From Lysobacter sp. (GTDB taxonomy: Bacteria; Pseudomonadota; Gammaproteobacteria; Xanthomonadales; Xanthomonadaceae): a stretch of 64,000 nucleotides of DNA. A program made the translations under genes and the position numbers. The notes beneath the pieces were generated by a model. The model was not told the origin of the DNA and did not search any database. It saw only the letters and a list, made by a program, of their open reading frames with translations. Below, piece after piece: positions 53,601-61,191 of the stretch (position 1 is the first letter of the stretch; every line of letters starts with the position of its first letter). The stretch spans positions 124,001-188,000 of the forward strand of contig WYBC01000039.1 of NCBI GenBank assembly GCA_011526085.1. The letters run 5' to 3'.

Positions 53601-55059
53601 CGCCCGCCCACAGCGCGTTCCAGTCCTCGTTGACATCGCGGTCGCGTCCCAGCGCCAGCGGCAGCACGCCGTAGGGCTGCGAACGCACCATCAGCGTCGG
53701 CAGCGGCCCGAGCGCGCTGCCGTTCGCCAGCAGGTCCAGGCCGAACGCGACCGGCATCGGCAGGGCCTTGCCGAAGGCCGCCTGCAGCCCGGATTCGAAC
53801 GCCGTGCGCAGCACGTTCGACAGCGTGCGCTCGGTCTGCAGGGTGTCGTCGGCGGCGCCGTCCAGCCAGCCGAAGGCCGTCGGCGAGAGGCCGAGCGCTT
53901 CGGCGAGCGTCACCGCCGGGGCGAAGCGGTCGTAGCGCTCGACGTCCCGGCGCAGTACCGGATCGAACACCGTGGTCAGGTAATGCGGCGGGCGCAGCGG
54001 CCGCGGGTCCTCGGCGGGGTCGAGCGGGCTGCGCACTGCGAACGCCAGCGCGCGCTCGTACAGCGTCGCCGGGTCCGGCTGCAGACTGAAACGGGTGCGT
54101 TCGCCGGGCAGGGCATTGGTCGCGCTGCCCGGCGGCGGCAGCGACAGGCCGCCGGTCGCGTGCTGACCCCGCAGATGCGCGTCCCAGGCGTCGGCCGTGG
54201 TCGCGGAGTCGTCGCTCGCGCGCACGCCCAGCACCACCAGCCGCGATACCCGCGCGCGGGTATCGGGCAGCTTCACCCGCAGCGCCATGCCGGCGGCCTC
54301 GGCCGCGGCGAAATCGACCATCCACAGGCTGTCGGCATCCAGCGAACCGTCGCCGGCGGCGCCGGCCTGCGCGGGGTCCGGCCCCAGCGCCAGCATTTCG
54401 CGCACCGGTTTTTCAGCTTCCGCGCGCAGTGTCGTGCCGTAGCCGTCGTCCAGCCAGGCATGGGCGACGAAGCGCTCCGGCAGCAACGCGGCGCGCGGCG
54501 CGCGGGCATAGCCCGGCGGCCGCGACGGCACGCCGTCCAGGTTGCGCTGCGCCGCGAGCCACAGCCCGCGCACGCTGCCGACGTCGCGCGCGAGCTGCAG
54601 CCAGGCGTCGCGCATCGGCGGGATGTCGAAACTCGTTTCGACCACCTTGCGGAACCGCATCCAGGCCGCGCGCTCGACATCGCTGACCCCGGGGTCGTGG
54701 GCGTCGGTGTGGATTTCGTCCGGATAGATGCGTACCAGCAGCGCGTCGTCGAGATAGCGCGTTTCCAGCCGCACCGGCAGCAGCGCCAGCGGCAGCCGCC
54801 GATCCAGCGCGTACACGCCGATGGCGTCGCCGACGCGCGCGCTTTCCCGCAGCAGGGCCTCGCGGTCCGCTTCGATCTTCATGCGCAGCGTGTCGCGTCC
54901 CGCCACGAGTCGCGCTTCGTCGTCGCGCATCGCCGCGGCATCGCCGTCGCCGCGCGCGCGGGCGGCGCGCAGCTCGCCGAGCTTGGCTTCGACGGCGGCG
55001 AGCTTGGTGCGCTGTCGCGCGATGCTGGCCTGCAGGGTGCGTTGGGTGGCGGTGGGCAT
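50626..55059 (-). CDS. Giant protein of unknown function (1477 aa)
   Basis: No domain I can name. The first 75 residues form a likely coiled coil (SIARQRTKLAAVEAKLGELRAAR, then EARLVAGRDTLRMKIEADREALLRE). A conserved-looking stretch follows (LALLPVRLETRY, LLVRIYPDEIHTDAHDPGVSDVE, residues about 91-130). Near residue 460 is LMVRSQPYGVLPLALGRD, a motif remembered from other uncharacterised large proteins. The middle part is Ala-rich and helical; the last part has CVPETGMETWSESGV and ALVDDGRH. There is no signal peptide, membrane helix or clear enzyme motif, so it is probably cytoplasmic. Gaps or overlaps to neighbours are 24 bp and 4 bp. Confidence 0.7.
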   Translation of the reverse strand: MPTATQRTLQASIARQRTKLAAVEAKLGELRAARARGDGDAAAMRDDEARLVAGRDTLRMKIEADREALLRESARVGDAIGVYALDRRLPLALLPVRLETRYLDDALLVRIYPDEIHTDAHDPGVSDVERAAWMRFRKVVETSFDIPPMRDAWLQLARDVGSVRGLWLAAQRNLDGVPSRPPGYARAPRAALLPERFVAHAWLDDGYGTTLRAEAEKPVREMLALGPDPAQAGAAGDGSLDADSLWMVDFAAAEAAGMALRVKLPDTRARVSRLVVLGVRASDDSATTADAWDAHLRGQHATGGLSLPPPGSATNALPGERTRFSLQPDPATLYERALAFAVRSPLDPAEDPRPLRPPHYLTTVFDPVLRRDVERYDRFAPAVTLAEALGLSPTAFGWLDGAADDTLQTERTLSNVLRTAFESGLQAAFGKALPMPVAFGLDLLANGSALGPLPTLMVRSQPYGVLPLALGRDRDVNEDWNALWAGAAALRETIFASAVEKTPRIAGDTPPDPVERMIEVLQAEGVAVAADLRLLLSDALAAHVFASADASLRTRLEDRREAARSLYAQLGGDPAAQPPLTERVLMAEAGAALPLVAPAEPGPGERPSEYLRRLADTVSPNDLLANVLADPTPRALLFHVARIALLEAAADDTRRILLAEGLAGEADFEPGGRLHRLADRLAMPAPARYVMPGQNASLDDILADRRTPIGGTHLLYDALRALAAVDEARLELLFGAGLGLYANRLDALYTARAAERLRLLRNDNLLGTGPDGFVRGVQVGAFGWVGAIPRARAGRNAGHVLAPSVPHAIAAGVLLSADHARRIDSPGGPRADDYAVELSSRRTRTARALLDGLREGQAMPALLGYRIERALIQAGGTAPALIARLRGIASTAARPIGPGGAALPETAAEAVCDGLALVRLATAELAEAPDLGRLGSALQQPRALDPVQERVLREALAQARDAIDATADVVLAESVYQLANGNPDRAAGATDILSGAVPPPDHLDVLQPPERGIAVNHRLLLALDPDRPLRAGWPAGSPRGLADPDLESWLAHLLPAPDRILVRLLDADGGDTGKRFSLQELLDALPQDDPPLGPLDLAYAGAEPARIERGPLEDRLRAAGERLTGDAAVRFDWTRDPAWDPEISALDEAAGVAAAARALLGHARALQADDLPGAVVVDTADLDARLDATGKAAEAALKALDAARTDPDARPRARRWAGAFGLPVGADTTAGWQETRDTLQQRIDAATAGGPPRDRLAALFDAQPVLPRFTGVDPDWIKRFHGALGVPATALRAFAARAARVRPAVAAMAALETRTQRGEDTAGLHGLAVSQTPYQAGDRWVGDPGTPPRGRTAFVAWRRRDGRALQDAGDPVCGLLLDRWSELVPAAETDAAIAFHVDAPSTAAPNAILLCVPETGMETWSESGVLAHVLEAFELAKLRTVQPQALGGLAQFASLALVDDGRHQPSFGQLASEGPAP

Positions 55060-55083
55060 GGAAAGTCCGTCGGATCGACCCGG

Positions 55084-57762
55084 TCAGGGCCGGCCGAGAA
55101 GGGTGGCGGCGTGGATGTAGACGCGCTGCTGCGGGCGCAGCGCGGTTTCGGCGAAGCGGTCGGAGCTGCCGTCGCCGGTGACCTGTTGGCCGGATGGCGT
55201 ATTGCCGGCAGGTCCGAAGCGCAGATCCACCGGTGGCTCCTGGAACACCAGATACCAGCCGGGCCCGTGTCCGCCGCCGCCGATCGCCTCCTCCGCGGTC
55301 AGGTCGAAGCCGAAGCAGGCGATGTTGCCGGGCAGGCGCAGGTCCACCAGCGGGTAGAGCGTGGACTGCGCGCCGCCCAGGTCGGGCAGCGGCGCCGGCG
55401 GCACGGTCGTCGAGGCCTTCTGCAGGAAGATCGCGGCGCGGTCGAAGCGCTGCAACAGCGTGCCGCGCACCGCCACCACCATCCGCGGCGTGGCCCCGGA
55501 CAGGCCGTGCCCGCCCAATGGGCCGGCCCAGGTGTCCAGCCCGGGCCATTCGGCGCGCGCGTCCGACCAGAAGCGGTCGAACACCGTGCCGCGCTGGTCG
55601 GTGGGGAAGCCCCGCCACAGCATCTCGCGGCCGATCTCTTCGTTGAGGCCGGCCATGTAGCTCTCGATGAAGGCCGGATTGGCGTCGATCAGCGCGATGT
55701 ACTGCTCCGGCGCGCCGCGCGCCTGCAGCGCCGGCGCCATCCACGCGCGGTCTAGCGCCAGCAGCGGGCGCAGCATCGGCCACGGCAGTGTCGGCGCCAG
55801 CAGGATCGGGTCGAGCGTGTCGGCGGTCGGGGTGGCCAGCGCCGGCGAACGGGGATCGGTGCCGATGCGGGCGCGGGTGCGGCGGGCGATGGTGAAGGCG
55901 GGATCGGCCGCCGCGCGCAGTCCTTCGAACAGCGCCTCGCGGTCGCCGCCGCCGGCGTGGCCCAGCGGCCGGCAGCCGCCGGCGCGCGGTTTGGCCCAGC
56001 GGGCGGCCAGTGCCCGTGCGGCCTCCAGCGAGGCCGGCGCCGTGGTCGCGGTCGTCGTCGTCGTGCGCCCGGGGAGACGCGGCCCGATGCGCGGGTCGAT
56101 CAGCACCGGCCTGTTGATTCGCGGATCGAGCACGCCGGGATCGATCCGGAACCGGTCGCCCGGCAGTCGCCGGCCCGGGAAGCCCAAGCTTCCCAGCTCC
56201 GCGGCGCTGAGCGTGGTCGCCTCCGGTGCGGCGGGTGTCGGCCGTCGCCCACCGCCGTCGGCCAGCCGCAGCAGCAGAGCGGCGCCCTGCGGCTGGTCGT
56301 CGTGCCGGCGGCGCAGCCGGCGCAGGATCGGGCCGTTCGGCCGCATCAGTTTCCGGAACGCGCCGCTAGTGGCCAGCCGCGGCAGGCAGCTGCGGACCAG
56401 CTCGGTGGCCGCGGTCAGCCCGCGCGGCGCCAGCGGCAGATGGCCCAGCATCGGCGCCAGCCACAGCAGCGCGCCGAGGTCGTCGCCGTCGCGGCCGCGC
56501 TGCAGGTCCGGCGCCAGCCGGCGCAGGAACAGGGCGGTCGCGGCCGCGCGCGCGCTCTGGCCGATGCGCAGCAGCTGGTTGGCGCGGTCGATCTCGCCGG
56601 CCTGCTCCCAGATCGCCGCCATCATCTCTTCCTGATGCCGGCGCACCACTTCGGCGCCCAGCCCGGCGGCGACCCGGCGCACCGGATCGAGGTTCAGCGT
56701 GCGCACCCAGGCCGGCGCCCCGGTGCCCGTAGGCACGGGGGCGCGGGCGTGGCGGCCGCCGTAGACCGGCGGCGCCAGCGGCGAGGGGTCGGCCAGCCGT
56801 GCGGCGAGGTGGCCGACCAGCGCGGCCGGCGGCGTCGAGCGGCTGGTCGGCCCCATGGCCGCATCCATGCCCAGGACCGCGTCGGCGAAAACCGGGCCGT
56901 CCCCGCCCTCGGGCGTGCCGGCGTCGAGCGACCGTCCCGGGGCCGAGCTCGGGTCGTAGGCCTCCAGTTGCGCCACCAGATCGGCGAAGCGGTCGGCGGC
57001 GCCGGTGCTGAAGCGCCAGTGGTCGTACACCGGCAGGTCCACCGCCTGGCCGACGGTCCATGCCGGGCCCAGCAGCGCCGGATCGTCGAGGTCGAGGGTT
57101 TCGCCCAGCCCGGCCAGCCGACCGCCCAGGAAGGTCGGGACCAGGCAGGCCAGATACTCGGTGTTTTCCCGCAGCGCCATCGGGCACAGCAGCCGCGACC
57201 GGAACCGCCGCGGCGTCTCCCGTGCACCGGCGATCACCGCGTCGCGCCCGGCGCCCGGCGCGGCGTCGCCTTCCTGCACGTGCGCCCATTCCGCGGCCCG
57301 GGCCGGATCCGGCAGCCGTGCGCTCGCGCTCGGGTCCAGGCGCACCAGCGCGCCGTGCGGACCGGGCAGGATTTCGGCGCCGGTCGCCGGCACCGCCACC
57401 AGGCACAGCCAGGGCGGCAGGGTGTCGTCGCGGCCCGGCGCGTAGGGCGTGAACAGCCAGGGCAGATCGGGGCGCTGGAATTCGATCGACGCGAACTGCG
57501 TCGGCGACACCGCGGTGGCGTCGGGCGCCGGCACCCGCGCCAAGATCTGATCGGCGGCCAGTCCCACCGCATCGGCCGGGCCCAGCACCGCGAGCGTCGC
57601 GCCCGGCGCGTTCCAGACAGCGGTGCCGCCGTCCTCGCCGGTGGTCGTCATCCGCAGCGACGTGTCCACCGTCGCGCGGATGCGCGCCTGCGGCGCGCCC
57701 GCGGCCTGCGAGATCGCTGCCGCCACCGCCGGGCGGGCATAACGGATGAAGCGCAGGCTCAT
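55084..57762 (-). CDS. Large protein of unknown function (892 aa)
   Basis: No recognised domain. The N-terminal half contains LPWLFTPYAPGRDDTLPPWLCLVAV and ALRENTEYLACLVPTFLGGRLAGLG, which look like conserved structural motifs. A low-complexity linker with GRTTTTTATTAP lies in the middle (about 620-640). The C-terminal third has ANPAFIESYMAGLNEEIGREMLWRGFPTDQRGTVFDRFW, a strongly patterned motif I recall from other operons of this kind, and ends with GPGWYLVFQEPPVDLRFGP. No export signal. The ATG overlaps the DUF6603-type gene's stop by four bases. Function unknown; probably a partner of the neighbouring proteins. Confidence 0.72.
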   Translation of the reverse strand: MSLRFIRYARPAVAAAISQAAGAPQARIRATVDTSLRMTTTGEDGGTAVWNAPGATLAVLGPADAVGLAADQILARVPAPDATAVSPTQFASIEFQRPDLPWLFTPYAPGRDDTLPPWLCLVAVPATGAEILPGPHGALVRLDPSASARLPDPARAAEWAHVQEGDAAPGAGRDAVIAGARETPRRFRSRLLCPMALRENTEYLACLVPTFLGGRLAGLGETLDLDDPALLGPAWTVGQAVDLPVYDHWRFSTGAADRFADLVAQLEAYDPSSAPGRSLDAGTPEGGDGPVFADAVLGMDAAMGPTSRSTPPAALVGHLAARLADPSPLAPPVYGGRHARAPVPTGTGAPAWVRTLNLDPVRRVAAGLGAEVVRRHQEEMMAAIWEQAGEIDRANQLLRIGQSARAAATALFLRRLAPDLQRGRDGDDLGALLWLAPMLGHLPLAPRGLTAATELVRSCLPRLATSGAFRKLMRPNGPILRRLRRRHDDQPQGAALLLRLADGGGRRPTPAAPEATTLSAAELGSLGFPGRRLPGDRFRIDPGVLDPRINRPVLIDPRIGPRLPGRTTTTTATTAPASLEAARALAARWAKPRAGGCRPLGHAGGGDREALFEGLRAAADPAFTIARRTRARIGTDPRSPALATPTADTLDPILLAPTLPWPMLRPLLALDRAWMAPALQARGAPEQYIALIDANPAFIESYMAGLNEEIGREMLWRGFPTDQRGTVFDRFWSDARAEWPGLDTWAGPLGGHGLSGATPRMVVAVRGTLLQRFDRAAIFLQKASTTVPPAPLPDLGGAQSTLYPLVDLRLPGNIACFGFDLTAEEAIGGGGHGPGWYLVFQEPPVDLRFGPAGNTPSGQQVTGDGSSDRFAETALRPQQRVYIHAATLLGRP

Positions 57763-60700
57763 GGGTCCACCACCACGATGGCTTCGTGCGCCGGCACCAG
57801 CACCTGGGCGCCGCCGGCGCCGCGGCGCCGCGCGTCGGTCAGCACCGCATGCGCGGCTTCGCCGCCGGGGAAGGTCTGCAGGGTGTCGGGTTCGGCCAGC
57901 ACGTAGCGCTCCGGCCGTACCGCGATCGCGGCGATGCCGGCATCGCCGAACCGCCGCGTGTCCGCCTGCATGAAGCCCAGGCCGGGGCGGGTCGACGACG
58001 CCTGTGCGGCGGTGCCGTCCGGATTCATCACCGTCTCCTCGAAACGACCGGTCACCGGCGCGCGCAGCGTCGGCGGCAGCCACAGCCCCGCCGGCGTGGC
58101 CTCGAGGCCCGCGGGCAGGCTTTCGAACGCCGGCCGCGTCAGCTTCTCGTCGTCGCTCAGCGGCTCGAACTCGCCCGGGGCGAAGTCGTCCTCCACCGGT
58201 CGTGCCGCGACCGCGCCGCCGCCCAGGGCCAGACCGTCGATCGCGAAAGCGCCCGGGTCGGACACCAGGGCGGTGCCGAACTTGCGCAGCACCTTGCCCA
58301 GCGGCAGCAGGCGCTGGCGGAAGCCCAGCCCGCCCAGCGGATGCACCAGCACCGTGCCCGGCAGCGGTTCCACGCGCCGCAGCGAAACCACCGCCTCGGC
58401 GTCGGCCCGCGGCAGTGCGGCCCAGTTCTCCGCGCGCAGGATCTCCGCCGCCAGCTGTCGCCGCAGCGCGTCGCGGAACAGGCCGGCGGGCGGCGTCTCC
58501 GCGGCGGGTTCGCCCAGCACGGCCTCGAACGGGATTCGCAGCGGCACGATGATCTGCACCTCGACGAAGCCGTTGATCCGCCACGGCTCCGGCCCGGTGA
58601 GCGAGGCTTCCAGCCGCGCCGCGAACAACACCGTGCCGTCGCGCTTGATCGCGATGCCGGCGCGCAGGTCGGCCGCGAAGAACGGCGGATCGAAGATCAG
58701 CAGCACGTCGAACTGCGCGTAGGCTTCGACGCTGAAGACGCCCAGCGCGGTTTCCACCGCCAGCCGGAAATCGGCGCCGGCGCCGAACTGCACCGCGTTG
58801 GAGGTCAGCGCGAAATACGAGGTCAGGGTGAACGTCGGGTTCTCGCCCGACGACAGCGCGATCCCCATCCGCGCCGGCGCGTGGAAATCCGGCGGCGGCA
58901 GGAAACGCGGATTGAAACCGCCCACCGACAGCGCGAAGGCCTTGGTCGCGCCCCAGGAAATCAGCATCGCCATGCCGCCGGTCACCGCGAACGCGGCGAT
59001 CCGCGAATCCACCAGGCGCGCTTCGATGGTGAGCCTGCCGCGGCCGAGATCGATCAGGCCCAGCACCTCCAGGCGCAGGTCGACCACCGGATCGTCCTTG
59101 CTCGGCAGCGCCATGCGCATCCGCCCGAGGATCGCGATCACGATCGGCGACGGCAGCGAGATCAGCACCGCCACGTCCATTTCCAGCAGCGCGTTCGCGC
59201 CCCAGCCGATCTTCACCATCGGCCCGAACACGTGGCGGTCGCGCTGCGGCGGGAACACCCGGCCGATGTCGTCGACGATCCGGCGCACGTTGGCGACCAC
59301 GTCGCGCGGGAACAGGATCGAACCCAGCCGGCCCTCGCGCAGGCACTGCGCCAGCGCGTCCTGGTCCATGTTGCGATGGATGCCCGCCAGCCCGCCGATG
59401 CCGATCAGGCTGAAGCCGAACCCCAGCTGGATCGGCGGAAACTCCGCGGTGATGATCAGCAGCATGCTGAAACCGTCGCCGCCGTCCGGCAGCCGCGTGG
59501 TCACCACGCCCACCGCGTTGAACGACAGCGCCTTCATCGACAACTGCACCGCGCCGGCGTACAGCGGCGTCTCCGGATCGAAGAACAAATAGCCGCCGCC
59601 CGAGACCGGGCCGGCGTCGATGCTGAGACCGACGCCGTTCGGCGGTTTGAAGCCGATCCCCAGTTGCGCCGGGCCGGCATTGCCGCCGCCGGGGGGGAAC
59701 GAGGCCTGGACCCGCAATCCCATGCGTTCGACCGTCGCGGCGATCGGTCCGATGACGACCCCTCCGGTCAGCGACACCTCCGCCGCCAGCGCGGGCGCGC
59801 CGCCATCGGATTTCGCGGACAGCTGCAGCCAGAGGCTCTCGATGACGATGACGCCGGCGAGACTGCGCTGGATGTTGAAACGCGCGCTGAGGCCCGCGTT
59901 TCCGCGGAACGACAGTCCCGCGGTGTTGGACCACGACAGGCCGAAGTCGAATCGCGTCGCGATGGCGTTCGGCGGCAGGATATTGGACAGGAAGCCGTCG
60001 CCGTCGCCCGCCGAGAAGATCAGGCCCGCCTGCGCGACGTCCAGATCGAAACCGAAGTCGCGCGTCGTCGGTGTCAGCGCCATGGATCCGGTGAGCGAGA
60101 GAGATCCGATCTCGAATCGGGTGCCGGTCGCGCTGCCCAGGCGCAATGGTGCGCCCGATCGGCCCAGGCGCAGACTCCCGTCGAAGCGGCTCGCGGCCGT
60201 GGACGGCAATTCCGTGCCGGTGGCGCGGAACACCAGGGCTTCCGTGGCGGCCTGGACATCGATCGTGCCGGTCCAGCCGGATGCGGAAGCGAGCGTGAAA
60301 GACGTGCCTCCGAACGGCGCCACCGACAGACCCGCCGGTCGCGACTGTTCCGGACCCGCCACGGCGAGGATCGCACCCAGCACGCCGGTGGCGCTCGCCG
60401 ATCCTGACGCGATCTCCGGCAGCGCCCATTCCAGCTTGAGCATCTGCGCGATGGCCAGCTCGTCTTCCGCCGTCAGCCGGCGCAGCGCCCCCGGCCCGCG
60501 TCCCAGCATGGCCCGGCCTCCCAGCGCCTGGGCCACGACGGCCAGCAGGGGAAAGACGCGCAGTGCGTATGCGGTGGCGGTCGAATCGTCGATCACCGAC
60601 GCCATGCCGAACTGCCGACGCGCCTGCTCTGCGGGACGCGCGATCCATTCGGACAGATTCTGCAATTGCAGGCGGTCGACGAAGATCGGCTCCCGGAGCG

Positions 60701-61178
60701 TACGCGACTGGTTGCTCTCCACGCGCAGCGCGCGCTGCGTCTCGATGATTCCCGTCGCGCGGAACAACGCGTCCAGGATCGGGCAACGCAGCGCCAGCCA
60801 ATCGAGCAACAGGACTTCCAGGATGTCCGCAGGAATCTGCGCCACCGCCTGAGCGGCCGTCGCCGGAGCGATCCCGGCCACGGTCGTGGCGATCCGCTCC
60901 AGGGCGCGGGGAACGTTTCCGGCGGAACGCAGGGCGGTCTCGAACGCGGCGAAATCCGGATTGCCGCCTTCCGCGATGCTGCGGATCGCGTCGATCGCGG
61001 CGCGTATGTCGGCGATCGCGCCGGCGAGCACGCTCACGTCGGGCAGGCTTTCCGCGAGCGTCCAGCCGGTCCGGCGCAGCAAGGCGAACAACCGGTCGGG
61101 GTTCTGGCCCGCATCCAGCAACGGCGCGAACATCGTTTCCAGTTCGCCCAGTACCGCCGTCAACGAGTCGTTCTGCAT
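57759..61178 (-). CDS. DUF6603-type giant beta-rich protein
   Basis: Encodes 1139 aa. The central region has the pattern I associate with DUF6603: FPPIQLGFGFSLIGIGGLAGIHR, ALAQCLREGRLGSILFPRD, RVFPPQRDRHVFGPMVKIGWG and LLEMDVAVLISLPSPIVIAILGRMRM. Residues from about 300 to 850 are long runs of alternating polar and nonpolar residues separated by Gly turns, as in extended beta sheets. The N-terminal 250 residues are helical. There is no signal peptide. The start at 61178 (MQNDSLTAVLGELE) lies 13 bp after the preceding stop; its ribosome-binding site is weak, so translation is probably coupled. No function is known to me for the family. Confidence 0.78.
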   Translation of the reverse strand: MQNDSLTAVLGELETMFAPLLDAGQNPDRLFALLRRTGWTLAESLPDVSVLAGAIADIRAAIDAIRSIAEGGNPDFAAFETALRSAGNVPRALERIATTVAGIAPATAAQAVAQIPADILEVLLLDWLALRCPILDALFRATGIIETQRALRVESNQSRTLREPIFVDRLQLQNLSEWIARPAEQARRQFGMASVIDDSTATAYALRVFPLLAVVAQALGGRAMLGRGPGALRRLTAEDELAIAQMLKLEWALPEIASGSASATGVLGAILAVAGPEQSRPAGLSVAPFGGTSFTLASASGWTGTIDVQAATEALVFRATGTELPSTAASRFDGSLRLGRSGAPLRLGSATGTRFEIGSLSLTGSMALTPTTRDFGFDLDVAQAGLIFSAGDGDGFLSNILPPNAIATRFDFGLSWSNTAGLSFRGNAGLSARFNIQRSLAGVIVIESLWLQLSAKSDGGAPALAAEVSLTGGVVIGPIAATVERMGLRVQASFPPGGGNAGPAQLGIGFKPPNGVGLSIDAGPVSGGGYLFFDPETPLYAGAVQLSMKALSFNAVGVVTTRLPDGGDGFSMLLIITAEFPPIQLGFGFSLIGIGGLAGIHRNMDQDALAQCLREGRLGSILFPRDVVANVRRIVDDIGRVFPPQRDRHVFGPMVKIGWGANALLEMDVAVLISLPSPIVIAILGRMRMALPSKDDPVVDLRLEVLGLIDLGRGRLTIEARLVDSRIAAFAVTGGMAMLISWGATKAFALSVGGFNPRFLPPPDFHAPARMGIALSSGENPTFTLTSYFALTSNAVQFGAGADFRLAVETALGVFSVEAYAQFDVLLIFDPPFFAADLRAGIAIKRDGTVLFAARLEASLTGPEPWRINGFVEVQIIVPLRIPFEAVLGEPAAETPPAGLFRDALRRQLAAEILRAENWAALPRADAEAVVSLRRVEPLPGTVLVHPLGGLGFRQRLLPLGKVLRKFGTALVSDPGAFAIDGLALGGGAVAARPVEDDFAPGEFEPLSDDEKLTRPAFESLPAGLEATPAGLWLPPTLRAPVTGRFEETVMNPDGTAAQASSTRPGLGFMQADTRRFGDAGIAAIAVRPERYVLAEPDTLQTFPGGEAAHAVLTDARRRGAGGAQVLVPAHEAIVVVDP

Positions 61179-61191
61179 GTTCGTGGCCGGG

